Shown one piece after another: positions 39,501-52,200 of a DNA stretch of 64,000 nt (position 1 is the first letter of the stretch; each line of letters begins with the position of its first letter). The stretch is from Isoperla grammatica (lineage: Eukaryota > Arthropoda > Insecta > Plecoptera > Perlodidae). Location: positions 54,543 to 118,542 of the forward strand of contig CAMDTW010000354.1 in the NCBI GenBank assembly GCA_945910005.1, written 5' to 3'. Below the pieces are notes generated by a model that saw only the letters and a list, made by a program, of their open reading frames with translations, made no database searches and was not told the DNA's origin. A program made the position numbers and the translations under genes.

Positions 39501-40577
39501 CGTTTCAGGCTCCAATAAGCACAATTTGTCCATTTCGTCACATTTCGATAACTTCTATAGAAGTTACACCCTCAGTCGAAAAATAAGAATTATAGGTTGC
39601 ATTCTTCAAGAGTATAATGAAAATGCATAAATTGAGTTTTTTCGTCGTTTTTGGTTGAAATATGCCTAAAAATTAGAAATTTGCTGATTTCAGTTTATCT
39701 ACCACAAACTTTCAGTTTTAAGAGGAATCTTGCATACGGCCGGGATTCCTAAGGGTTTCAACCAAAGTTGACAAATCGTTGTTTTAGAGCGTTTCAGGCT
39801 CCAATTAGCACAATTTGTCCATTTCGTCACATTTCGATAACTTCTATAGAAGTTACACCCTCCGTTGAAAAATAAGAATTATAGGCTGCATTCTTCAAGA
39901 GTATAATAAAAATGCATAAAATTGAGTTTTTTCGTCGTTTTTGGTTAAAATATGCATAAAATATAGAAATTGGCTGATTTTAGTCTATCTACCACAAACT
40001 TCCAGTTTTAAGAGGAATCTTGCATACGGCTGGGATTCCTAAGCGTTTCAACCAAATTGCACAAATCGTTGTTTTAGAGCGTTTCAGGCTCCAATAAGCA
40101 CAATTTGTCCATTATGTCACATTTCGATAACTTCTATAGAAGTTACACCCTCCGTTGAAAAATAAGAATTATAGGCTGCTATCTTCAAGAGTATAATGAA
40201 AATGCATAAATTGAGTTTTTTCGTCGTTTTTGGTTAAAATATGCATAAAATATAGAAATTGGCTGATTTTAGTCTATCTACCACAAACTTCCAGTTTTAA
40301 GAGGAATCTTGCATACGGCTGGGATTCCTAAGGGTTTCAACCAAATTGCACAAATCGTTGTTTTAGAGCGTTTCAGGCTCCAATAAGCACAATTTGTCCA
40401 TTTCGTCACATTTCGAAAACTTCTATAGAAGTTACACCCTCCGTCGAAAAATAAGAATTATAGGTTGCATTCTTCAAGAGTATAATGAAAATGCATAAAT
40501 TGAGTTTTTTCGTCGTTTTTGGTTAAAATATGCATAAAAAATAGAAATTGGCTGATTTCAGTCTATCTACCACAAAC
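36532..40577 (-). repeat. 14-monomer tandem duplication, copy 1 (4,046 bp)
   Basis: It is paired with 40,578-44,623 at a shift of exactly 4,046 bp (14 x 289). Shared rare markers include cttcag with one C lost (36,531/40,577), tttttaattg (37,048/41,094), aactttcag (39,708/43,754), aagcgtttc (40,041/44,087) and gctgctatc (40,175/44,221). In the stretches compared I saw no difference between the copies. The crossover lies within or beside ccacaaacttc. Confidence 0.85.
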
Positions 40578-43500
40578 TTCAGTTTTAAGAGGAATCTTGC
40601 ATACGGCTGGGATTCCTAAGGGTTTCAACCAAATTGCACAAATCGTTGTTTTAGAGCGTTTCAGGCTCCAATAAGCACAATTTGTCCATTTCGTCACATT
40701 TCAATAACTTCTATAGAAGTTACACCCTCCGTCGAAAAATAAGAATTATAGGTTGCATTCTTCAAGAGTATAATGAAAATGCATAAATTGAGTTTTTTCG
40801 TCGTTTTTGGTTAAAATATGCATAAAAAATAGAAATTGGCTGATTTCAGTCTATCTACCACAAACTTCCAGTTTTAAGAGGAATCTTGCATACGGCCGGG
40901 ATTCCTAAGGGTTTCAACCAAAGTTGACAAATCGTTGTTTTAGAGCGTTTCAGGCTCCAATAAGCACAATTTGTCCATTTCGTCACATTTCGATAACTTC
41001 TATAGAAGTTACACCCTCCGTCGAAAAATAAGAATTATAGGTTGCATTCTTCAAGAGTATAATGAAAATGCATAAATTGAGTTTTTTTGTCGTTTTTAAT
41101 TGAAATATGCCTAAAAAATAGAAATTGGATGATTTCAGTCTATCTACCACAAACTTCCAGTTTTAAGAGGAATCTTGCATACGGCCGGGATTCCTAAAGG
41201 TTTTAACCAAAGTTGACAAATCGTTGTTTTAGAGCGTTTCAGGCTCCAATAAGCACAATTTGTCCATTTCGTCACATTTCGATAACTTCTATAGAAGTTA
41301 CACCCTCCGTTGAAAAATAAGAATTATAGGCTGCATTCTTCAAGAGTATAATAAAAATGCATAAATTGAGTTTTTTCGTCGTTTTTGGTTAAAATATGCA
41401 TAAAATATAGAAATTGGCTGATTTTAGTCTATCTACCACAAACTTCCAGTTTTAAGAGGAATCTTACAAACGGCTGGGATTCCTAAGGGTTTCAACCAAA
41501 TTGCACAAATCGTTGTTTTAGAGCGTTTCAGGCTCCAATAAGCACAATTTGTCCATTTCGTTACATTTCGATAACTTCTATAGAAGTTACACCCTCCGTT
41601 GAAAAATAAGAATTATAGGCTGCATTCTTCAAGAGTATAATGAAAATGCATAAATTGAGTTTTTTCGTCGTTTTTGGTTAAAATATGCATAAAATATAGA
41701 AATTGGCTGATTTTAGTCTATCTACCACAAACTTCCAGTTTTAAGAGGAATCTTGCATACGGCTGGGATTCCTAAGGGTTTCAACCAAATTGCACAAATC
41801 GTTGTTTTAGAGCGTTTCAGGCTCCAATAAGCACAATTTGTCCATTTCGTCACATTTCGAAAACTTCTATAGAAGTTACACCCTCCGTCGAAAAATAAGA
41901 ATTATAGGTTGCATTCTTCAAGAGTATAATGAAAATGCATAAATTGAGTTTTTTCGTCGTTTTTGGTTAAAATATGCATAAAAAATAGAAATTGGCTGAT
42001 TTCTGTCTATCTACCACAAACTTCCAGTTTTAAGAGGAATCTTGCATACGGCCGGGTTTCCTAAGGGTTTCAACCAAAGTTGACAAATCGTTGTTTTAGA
42101 GCGTTTCAGGCTCCAATAAGCACAATTTGTCCATTTCGTCACATTTCGAAAACTTCTATAGAAGTTACACCCTCCGTCGAAAAATAAGAATTATAGGTTG
42201 CATTCTTCAAGAGTATAATGAAAATGCATAAATTGAGTTTTTTCGTCGTTTTTGGTTAAAATATGTCTAAAAAATAGAAATTGGCTGATTTTAGTCTATC
42301 TACCACAAACTTCCAGTTTTAAGAGGAATCTTGCATACGGCTGGGATTCCTAAGGGTTTCAACCAAATTGCACAAATCGTTGTTTTAGAGCGTTTCAGGC
42401 TCCAATAAGATCAATTTGTCCATTATGTCACATTTCGATAACTTCTATAGAAGTTACACCCTCCGTTGAAAAATAAGAATTATAGGCTGCATTCTTCAAG
42501 AGTATAATGAAAATGCATAAATTGAGTTTTTTCGTCGTTTTTGGTTAAAATATGCATAAAATATAGAAATTGGCTGATTTTAGTCTATCTACCACAAACT
42601 TCCAGTTTTAAGAGGAATCTTGCATACGGCTGGGATTCCTAAGGGTTTCAACCAAATTGCACAAATCGTTGTTTTAGAGCGTTTCAGGCTCCAATAAGCA
42701 CAATTTGTCCATTTCGTCACATTTCGATAACTTCTATAGAAGTTACACCCTCCGTCGAAAAATAAGAATTATAGGTTGCATTCTTCAAGAGTATAATGAA
42801 AATGCATAAATTGAGTTTTTTCGTCGTTTTTGGTTAAAATATGCATAAAAAATAGAAATTGGCTGATTTCAGTCTATCTACCACAAACTTCCAGTTTTAA
42901 GAGGAATCTTGCATACGGCCGGGTTTCCTAAGGGTTTCAACCAAAGTTGACAAATCGTTGTTTTAGAGCGTTTCAGGCTCCAATAAGCACAATTTGTCCA
43001 TTTCGTCACATTTCGATAACTTCTATAGAAGTTACACCCTCCGTCGAAAAATAAGAATTATAGGTTGCATTCTTCAAGAGTATAATGAAAATGCATAAAT
43101 TGAGTTTTTTCGTCGTTTTTGGTTAAAATATGCCTAAAAAATAGAAATTGGATGATTTCAGTCTATCTACCACAAACTTCCAGTTTTAAGAGGAATCTTG
43201 CATACGGCCGGGATTCCTAAGGGTTTCAACCAAATTGCACAAATCGTTGTTTTAGAGCGTTTCAGGCTCCAATAAGCACAATTTGTCCATTTCGTCACAT
43301 TTCGATAACTTCTATAGAAGTTACACCCTCCGTCGAAAAATAAGAATTATAGGTTGCATTCTTCAAGAGTATAATGAAAATGCATAAATTGAGTTTTTTC
43401 GTCGTTTTTGGTTAAAATATGCATAAAAAATAGAAATTGGCTGATTTCAGTCTATCTACCACAAACTTCCAGTTTTAAGAGGAATCTTGCATACGGCCGG

Positions 43501-44623
43501 GATTCCTAAGGGTTTCAACCAAAGTTGACAAATCGTTGTTTTATAGCGTTTCAGGCTCCAATAAGCACAATTTGTCCATTTCGTCACATTTCGATAACTT
43601 CTATAGAAGTTACACCCTCAGTCGAAAAATAAGAATTATAGGTTGCATTCTTCAAGAGTATAATGAAAATGCATAAATTGAGTTTTTTCGTCGTTTTTGG
43701 TTGAAATATGCCTAAAAATTAGAAATTTGCTGATTTCAGTTTATCTACCACAAACTTTCAGTTTTAAGAGGAATCTTGCATACGGCCGGGATTCCTAAGG
43801 GTTTCAACCAAAGTTGACAAATCGTTGTTTTAGAGCGTTTCAGGCTCCAATTAGCACAATTTGTCCATTTCGTCACATTTCGATAACTTCTATAGAAGTT
43901 ACACCCTCCGTTGAAAAATAAGAATTATAGGCTGCATTCTTCAAGAGTATAATAAAAATGCATAAAATTGAGTTTTTTCGTCGTTTTTGGTTAAAATATG
44001 CATAAAATATAGAAATTGGCTGATTTTAGTCTATCTACCACAAACTTCCAGTTTTAAGAGGAATCTTGCATACGGCTGGGATTCCTAAGCGTTTCAACCA
44101 AATTGCACAAATCGTTGTTTTAGAGCGTTTCAGGCTCCAATAAGCACAATTTGTCCATTATGTCACATTTCGATAACTTCTATAGAAGTTACACCCTCCG
44201 TTGAAAAATAAGAATTATAGGCTGCTATCTTCAAGAGTATAATGAAAATGCATAAATTGAGTTTTTTCGTCGTTTTTGGTTAAAATATGCATAAAATATA
44301 GAAATTGGCTGATTTTAGTCTATCTACCACAAACTTCCAGTTTTAAGAGGAATCTTGCATACGGCTGGGATTCCTAAGGGTTTCAACCAAATTGCACAAA
44401 TCGTTGTTTTAGAGCGTTTCAGGCTCCAATAAGCACAATTTGTCCATTTCGTCACATTTCGAAAACTTCTATAGAAGTTACACCCTCCGTCGAAAAATAA
44501 GAATTATAGGTTGCATTCTTCAAGAGTATAATGAAAATGCATAAATTGAGTTTTTTCGTCGTTTTTGGTTAAAATATGCATAAAAAATAGAAATTGGCTG
44601 ATTTCAGTCTATCTACCACAAAC
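40578..44623 (-). repeat. 14-monomer tandem duplication, copy 2 (4,046 bp)
   Basis: It is the second copy of the 4,046-bp block. Its left seam joins type A sequence (gatttcagtctatctacc) to the cttcag...ggctggg sequence that begins copy 1. Its right side runs into cttccagattt, as expected for the original flank. This is the signature of one unequal crossover between monomers 14 apart, or of an assembler walking the same sequence twice. Confidence 0.85.
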
Positions 44624-47600
44624 TTCCAGATTTAAGAGGAATCTTGCATACGGCCGGGATTCCTAAGGGTTTCAACCAAAGTTGACAAATCGTTGTTTTA
44701 GAGCGTTTCAGGCTCCAATAAGCACAATTTGTCCATTTCGTCACATTTCGATAACTTCTATAGAAGTTACACCCTCCGTTGAAAAATAAGAATTATAGGC
44801 TGCATTCTTCAAGAGTATAATGAAAATGCATAAATTGAGTTTTTTCGTCGTTTTTGGTTAAAATATGCATAAAATATAGAAATTGGCTGATTTCAGTCTA
44901 TCTACCACAAACATCCAGTTTTAAGAGGAATCTTGCATACGGCCGGGTTTCCTAAGGGTTTCAACCAAAGTTGACAAATCGTTGTTTTAGAGCGTTTCAG
45001 GCTCAAATAAGCACAATTTGTCCATTTCGTCACATTTCGATAACTACTTTAGAAGTTACACCAACCGTTGAAAAATAATAATGTTAGTGTGCATTCTGAA
45101 AGAGTATAATGAAAATGCATAAATTGAGTTTTTTGGTCGTTTTTGGTTAAAATATGCATAAAATATAGAAATTGGCTGATTTTAGTCTATCTACCACAAA
45201 CTTCCAGTTTTAAGAGGAATCTTGCATACGGCCGGGATTCCTAAGGGTTTCAACCAAAGTTGACAAATCGTTGTTTTAGAGCGTTTCAGGCTCCAATAAG
45301 CACAATTTGTCCATTTCGTCACATTTCGATAACTTCTATAGAAGTAAACCCTCCGTTGAAAAATAAGAATTATAGGCTGCATTCTTCAAGAGTATAATGA
45401 AAATGCATAAATTGAGTTTTTTCGTCATTTTTGGTTAAAATTTGCATAAAATATAGAAATTGGCTGATTTAGTCTATCTACCACAAACTTCCAGTTTTAA
45501 GAGGAATCTTGCATACGGCTGGGATTCCTAAGGGGTTTCAACCAAATTGCACAAATCGTTGTTTTAGAGCGTTTCAGGCTCCAATAAGCACAATATGTCC
45601 ATTTCGTCACATTTCGATAACTTCTATAGAAGTTACACCCTCCGTCAAAAAATAAGAATTATAGGTTGCATTCTTCAAGAGTATAATGAAAAATGCATAA
45701 ATTGAGTTTTTTCGTCGTTTTTGGTTAAAATATGCATAAAAAATAGAAATTGGCTGATTTCAGTCTATCTACCACAAACTTCCAGTTTTAAGAGGAATCT
45801 TGCATACGGCCGGGATTCCTAAGGGTTTCAACCAAAGTTGAAAAATCGTTGTTTTAGAGCGTTTCAGGCTCCAATAAGCACAATTTGTCCATTTCGTCAC
45901 ATTTCGATAGTTTCTAAAGAAGTTACACCCTCCGTTGAAAAATAAGAATTATAGGCTGCATTCTTCAAGAGTATAATGAAAATGCATAAATTGAGTTTTT
46001 TCGTCGTTTTTGGTTAAAATATGCATAAAATATAGAAATTGGCTGATTTTAGTCTATCTACCACAAACTTCCAGTTTTAAGAGGAATCTTGCATACGGCT
46101 GGGATTCCTAAGGGTTTCAACCAAATTGCACAAATCGTTGTTTTAGAGCGTTTCAGGCTCCAATAAGCACAATTTGTCCATTTCGTCACATTTCGATAAG
46201 TTCTATAGAAGTTACACCCCTCCGTTGAAAAATAAGAGTTATAGGCTGCATTCTTCAAGAGTATAATGAAAATGCATAAATTGGGTTTTTTCGACGTTTT
46301 TGGTTAAAATATGCATCAAAAATAGACATTGGCTGATTTCAGTCTATCAACCACAAACTTCCAGTTTTAAGAGGAATCTTGCATACGGCCGGGATTCCTA
46401 AGGGTTTCAACCAAAGTTGACAAATCGTTGTTTTAGAGCGTTTCAGGCTCCAATAAGCACAATTTGTCCATTTCGTCACATTTCGATAACTTCTATAGAA
46501 GTTACACCCACCGTCGAAAAATAAGAATTATAGGTTGCATTCTTCAAGAGTATAATGAAAATGCATGAATTGAGTTTTTTCGTTGTTTTTGGTTAAAATA
46601 TGCATAAAAAATAGAAATTGGCTGATTTCAGTCTATCTACCACAAACTTCCAGTTTAAAGAGGAATCTTGCATACGGCCGGGATTCCTAAGGGTTTCAAC
46701 CAAAGTTGACAAATCGTTGTTTTAGAGCGTTTCAGGCTCCATTAAGCACAATTTGTCCATTTCGTCACATTTCGATAACTTCTATAGAAGTTACACCCTC
46801 CGTTGAAAAATAAGAATTATAGGCTGCATTCTTCAAGAGTATAATGAAAATGCATAAATTGAGTTTTTTCGTCGTTTTTGGTTAAAATATGCATAAAATA
46901 TAGAAATTGGCTGATTTTAGTCTATCTACCACAAACTTCCAGTTTTAAGAGGAATCTTGCATACGGCTGGGATTCCTAAGGGTTTCAACCAAATTGCACA
47001 AATCGTTGTTTTAGAGCGTTTCAGGCTCAAATAAGCACAATTTGTCCATTTCGTCACATTTCGATAACTTCTATAGAAGTTACACCCTCCGTTGAAAAAT
47101 AAGAATTATAGGCTGCATTCTTCAAGAGTATAATGAAAATGCATAAATTGAGTTTTTTCGTCGTTTTTGGTTAAAATATGCATAAAATATAGAAATTGGC
47201 TGATTTAAGTCTATCTACCACAAACTTCCAGTTTTAAGAGGAATCTTGCATACGGCTGGGATTCCTTAGGGTTTCAACCAAATTGCACAAATCGTTGTTT
47301 AAGAGCGTTTCAGGCTCCAATAAGCACAATTTGTCCATTTCGTCACATTTCGATAACTTCTATAGAAGTTACACCCTCCGTTGAAAAATAAGAATTATAG
47401 GCTGCATTCTTCAAGAGCATAATGAAAATGCATAAATTGAGTTTTTTCATCGTTTTTGGTTAAAATATGCATAAAATATAGAAATTGGCTGATTTTAGTC
47501 TATCTACCACAAACTTCCAGTTTTAAGAGGAATCTTGCATACGGCTGGGATTCCTAAGGGTTTCAACCAAATTGCACAAATCGTTGTTTTAGAGCGTTTC

Positions 47601-49006
47601 AGGCTCCAATAAGCACAATTTGTCCATTTCGTCACATTTCGATAACTTCTATAGAAGTTACAGCCTCCGTTGAAAAATAAGAATTATAGGCTGCATTCTT
47701 CAAGAGTATAATGAAAATGCATAAATTAAGTTTTTTCGTCGTTTTTGGTTAAAATATGCATAAAATATAGAAATTGGCTGATTTTAGTCTATCTACCACA
47801 AACTTCCAGTTTTAAGAGGAATCTTTCATACGGCTGGGATTCCTAAGGGGTTTCAACCAAATTGCACAAATCGTTGTTTTAGAGCGTTTCAGGCTCCAAT
47901 AAGCACAATTTGTCCATTTCGTCACATTTCGATAACTTCTATAGAAGTTACACCCTCCGTCGAAAAATAAGAATTATAGGTTGCATTCTTCAAGAGTATA
48001 ATGAAAATGCATAAATTGAGTTTTTTCGTCGTTTTTGGTTAAAATATGCATAAAAAAATAGACATTGGCTGATTTCAGTCTATCTACCACAAACTTCCAG
48101 TTTTAAGAGGAATCTTGCATACGGCCGGGATTCCTAAGGGTTTCAACCAAAGTTGACAAATCGTTGTTTTAGAGCGTTTCAGGCTCCAATAAGCACAATT
48201 TGTCCATTTCGTCACATTTCGATAACTTCTATAGAAGTTACACCCTCCGTTGAAAAATAAGAATTATAGGCTGCATTCTTCAAGAGTATAATGAAAATGC
48301 ATAAATTGAGTTTTTTCGTCGTTTTTGGTTAAAATATGCATAAAATATAGAAATTGGCTGATTTTAGTCTATCTACCACAAACTTCCAGTTTTAAGAGGA
48401 ATCTTGCATACGGCTGGGATTCCTAAGGGTTTCAACCAAATGGCACAAATCGTTGTTTTAGAGCGTTTCAGGCTCCAATAAGCACAATTTGTCCATTTCG
48501 TCACATTTCGATAACTTCTATAGAAGTTACACCCACCGTGGAAAAATAAGAATTATAGGCTGCATTCTTCAAGAGTATAATGAAAATGCATAAATTGAGT
48601 TTTTTTGTCGTTTTTGGTTAAAATATGCATAAAATATAGAAATTGGCTGATTTTAGTCTATCTACTACAAACTTCCAGTTTTAAGAGGAATCTTGCATAC
48701 GGCTGGGATTCCTAAGGGTTTCAACCAAATTGCACAAATCGTTGTTTTAGAGCGTTTCAAACTCCATTAAGCACAATTTGTCCATTTCGTCACATTTCGA
48801 TAACTTCTATAGAAGTTACACCCTCCGTCGAAAAATAAGAATTATAGGTTGCATTCTTCAAGAGTATAATGAAAATGCATAAATTGAGTTTTTTCGTTGT
48901 TTTTGGTTAAAATATGCATCAAAAATAGACATTGGCTGATTTCAGTCTATCTACCCACAAACTTCCAGTTTCAAGAGGAATCTTGCATACGGCCGGGATT
49001 CCTAAG

Positions 49007-49295
49007 GGTTTCAACCAAAGTTGACAAATCGTTGTTTTAGAGCGTTTCAGGCTCCAATAAGCACAATTTGTCCATTTCGTCACATTTCGATAACTTCTAT
49101 AGAAGTTACACCCTCCGTCGAAAAATAAGAATTATAGGTTGCATTCTTCAAGAGTATAATGAAAATGCATAAATTGAGTTTTTTCGTCGTTTTTGGTTAA
49201 AATATGCATAAAAAATAGAAATTGGCTGATTTCAGTCTATCTACCACAAACTTCCAGTTTTAAGAGGAATCTTGCATACGGCCGGGATTCCTAAG
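49007..49295 (-). repeat. Reference type A monomer (289 bp)
   Basis: This copy matches the hand-made type A consensus without a difference I could see. Positions below are counted from ggtttcaacc as 1, on the + strand. Type A diagnostics are gttg at 14-17, C at 113 (gtCgaaa), T at 133 (ggTtgc), A at 208 (aaaAat), C at 227 (tttCag) and C at 277 (ggcCggg). By hand count it has 50 G and 51 C (35% GC) and 10 CpG, against about 8.8 expected, so CpG is not depleted. It has no internal sub-repeat that I can support. Confidence 0.9.
49091..49108. repeat. 18-bp perfect palindrome within each A/B monomer (exemplar)
   Basis: The sequence taacttctatagaagtta equals its own reverse complement over 18 bp (monomer positions 85-102). 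It is present in most A and B monomers. Type C has taactactttagaagtta, with two changes that break pairing and have no compensating partner. Other variants weaken it: gatattttctatag (9,336, 15,948, 34,378, 59,495; on the left as gaaaatatc), ctattgaag (11,073, 17,400) and ttcaatagaag (11,335, 18,263). Dyad sites in satellites can bind dimeric proteins or extrude cruciforms; no function is shown here. Confidence 0.8.
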
Positions 49296-52200
49296 GGTTT
49301 CAACCAAAGTTGACAAATCGTTGTTTAAGAGCGTTTCAGGCTCCAATAAGCACAATTTGTCCATTTCGTCACATTTCGATAACTTCTATAGAAGTTACAC
49401 CCTCCGTTGAAAAATAAGAATTATAGGCTGCATTCTTCAAGAGTATAATGAAAATGCATAAATTGAGTTTTTTCGTCGTTTTTGGTTAAAATATGCATAA
49501 AATATAGAAATTGGCTGATTTCAGTCTATCTACCACAAACTTCCAGTTTTAAGAGGAATCTTGCATACGGCCGGGATTCCTAAGGTTTCAACCAAAGTTG
49601 ACAAATCGTTGTTTTAGAGCGTTTCAGGCTCCAATAAGCACAATTTGTCCATTTTGTAACATTTCGATAACTACTTTAGAAGTTACACCAACCGTTGAAA
49701 AATAATAATTTTAGTGTGCATTCTGAAAGAGTATTATGAAAATGCATAAATTGAGTTTTTTGGTCGTTTTTGGTTAAAATATGCATAAAATATAGAAATT
49801 GGCTGATTTGAGTCTATCTACTACAAACTTCCAGTTTTAAGAGGAATCTTGCATACGGCTGGGATTCCTAAGGGTTTCAACCAAAGTTGACAAATCGTTG
49901 TTTTAGAGCGTTTCAGGCTCCAATAAGCACAATTTGTCCATTTCGTCACATTTCGATAACTTCTATAGAAGTTACACCCTCCGTTGAAAAATAAGAATTA
50001 TAGGCTGCATTCTTCAAGAGTATAATGAAAATGCATAAATTGAGTTTTTTTGTCGTTTTTGGTTAAAATATGCATAAAATATAGAAATTGGCTGATTTTA
50101 GTCTATCTACTACAAACTTCCAGTTTTAAGAGGAATCTTGCATACGGCTGGGATTCCTAAGGGTTTCAACCAAATTGCACAAATCGTTGTTTTAGAGCTT
50201 TTCAAACTCCATTTAGCACAATTTGTCCATTTCGTCACATTTCGATAACTTCTATAGAAGTTACACCCTCCGTCGAAAAATAAGAATTATAGGTTGCATT
50301 CTTCAAGAGTATAATGAAAATGCATAAATTGAGTTTTTTCGTCGTTTTTGGTTAAAATATGCATCAAAAATAGACATTGGCTGATTTCAGTCTATCTACC
50401 ACAAACTTCCAGTTTTAAGAGGAATCTTGCATACGGCCGGGATTCCTAAGGGTTTCAACCAAAGTTGACAAATCGTTGTTTTAGAGCGTTTCAGGCTCCA
50501 ACAAGCACAATTTGTCCATTTCGTCACATTTCGATAACTTCTATAGAAGTTACACCCTCCGTCGAAAAATAAGAATTATAGGTTGCATTCTTCAAGAGTA
50601 AAATGAAAATGCATAAATTGAGTTTTTTCGTCGTTTTTGGTTAAAATATGCATAAAAAATAGAAATTGGCTGATTTCAGTCTATCTACCACAAACTTCCA
50701 GTTTTAAGAGGAATCTTGCATACGGCCGGGATTCCTAAGGGTTTCAACCAAAGTTGACAAATCGTTGTTTAAGAGCGTTTCAGGCTCCAATAAGCACAAT
50801 TTGTCCATTTCGTCACATTTCGATAACTTCCATAGAAGTTACACCCTCCGTTGAAAAATAAGAATTATAGGCTGCATTCTTCAAGAGTATAATGAAAATG
50901 CATAAATTGAGTTTTTTCGTCGTTTTTGGTTAAAATATGCATAAAATATAGAAATTGGCTGATTTCAGTGTATCTACCACAAACTTCCAGTTTTAAGAGG
51001 AATCTTGCATACGGCTGGGATTCCTAAGGGTTTCAACCAAAGTTGACAAATCGTTGTTTTAGAGCGTTTCAGGCTCCAATAAGCACAATTTGTCCATTTT
51101 GTAACATTTCGATAACTACTTTAGAAGTTACACCAACCGTTGAAAAATAATAATGTTAGTGTGCATTCTGAAAGAGTATTATGAAAATGCATAAATTGAG
51201 TTTTTTGGTCGTTTTTGGTTAAAATATGCATAAAATATAGAAATTGGCTGATTTTAGTCTATCTACCACAAACTTCCAGTTTTAAGAGGAATCTTGCATA
51301 AGGCTAGGACTCCTAAGGGTTTCAACCAAATTGCACAAATCGTTGTTTTAGAGCGTTTCAGGCTCCAATAAGCACAATTTGTCCATTTCGTCACATTTCG
51401 ATAACTTCTATAGAAGTTACACCCTCCGTCGAAAAATAAGAATTATAGGTTGCATTCTTCAAGAGTATAATGAAAATGCATAAATTGAGTTTTTTCGTCG
51501 TTTTTGGTTAAAATATGCATAAAAAATAGAAATTGGCTGATTTCAGTCTATCTACCACAAACTTCCAGTTTTAAGAGGAATCTTGCATACGGCCGGGATT
51601 CCTAAGGGTTTCAACCAAAGTTGACAAATCGTTGTTTAAGAGCGTTTCAGGCTCCAATAAGCACAATTTGTCCATTTCGTCACATTTCGATAACTTCTAT
51701 AGAAGTTACACCCTCCGTTGAAAAATAAGAATTATAGGCTGCATTCTTCAAGAGTATAATGAAAATGCATAAATTGAGTTTTTTCGTCGTTTTTGGTTAA
51801 AAAATGCATAAAATATAGAAATTGGCTGATTTCAGTCTATCTACTACAAACTTCCAGTTTTAAGAGGAATCTTGCATACGGCTGGGATTCCTAAGGTTTC
51901 AACCAAAGTTGACAAATCGTTGTTTTAGAGCGTTTCAGGCTCCAATAAGCACAATTTGTCCATTTTGTAACATTTCGATCACTACTTTAGAAGTTACACC
52001 AACCGTTGAAAAATAATAATGTTAGTGTGCATTCTGAAAGAGTATTATGAAAATGCATAAATTGAGTTTTTTGGTCGTTTTTGGTTAAAATATGCATAAA
52101 ATATAGAAATTGGCTGATTTTAGTCTATCTACTACAAACTTCCAGTTTTAAGAGGAATCTTGCATACGGCTGGGATTCCTAAGGGTTTCAACCAAAGTTG

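Larger units (their letters stand above)
33546..45364 (-). repeat. Long HOR unit 4 (27 monomers plus a 14-monomer insertion)
   Basis: The cttccagattt marker recurs at 32,808 and 44,627, 11,819 bp apart. Subtracting the internal 4,046-bp duplication leaves 7,773 bp, about 27 monomers, two fewer than units 2 and 3. The first 5.3 kb is of unit 1 type (shift 25,044); the later part resembles the ends of units 2 and 3 (for example the aaattagaaatttgctg monomer at 39,667). The gaagtaaaccc marker closes the unit at 45,341. Confidence 0.65.
45365..49668 (-). repeat. B-rich transition zone between the two HOR families
   Basis: About 15 monomers, mostly type B (cgttgaaaa near 46,800, 47,090, 47,380, 47,667 and 48,247) with a few A copies. 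I see no long HOR before about 48.4 kb. There are many private single-base indels and changes: gatttagtc (45,468), aaggggtttc (45,531 and 47,847), gaaaaatgc (45,688), cacccctcc (46,215), aaaaaaatagac (48,053) and ctacccacaaac (48,951). It separates the 29-monomer HOR on the left from the 14-monomer HOR on the right. Confidence 0.65.
48440..51329 (-). repeat. Two copies of a 5-monomer (1,445-bp) tandem repeat
   Basis: The marker tttcaaactcc recurs at 48,755 and 50,200, and the C monomer at 49,669 and 51,114. The gttttttttgtcg run and ctactacaaac recur at the same 1,445-bp shift. Ends are estimated. This 5-monomer block (B, A, A, B, C) is also part of the 14-monomer unit that follows. Confidence 0.65.

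Noticed and set aside
49271..49287. CENP-B box-like site (cttgcatacggccggga) in type A monomers
   Set aside because: Against the core pattern nTTCGnnnnAnnCGGGn it keeps CGGG but misses the CG of TTCG and the central A, about 6 of 9 core bases. That is too weak to call.
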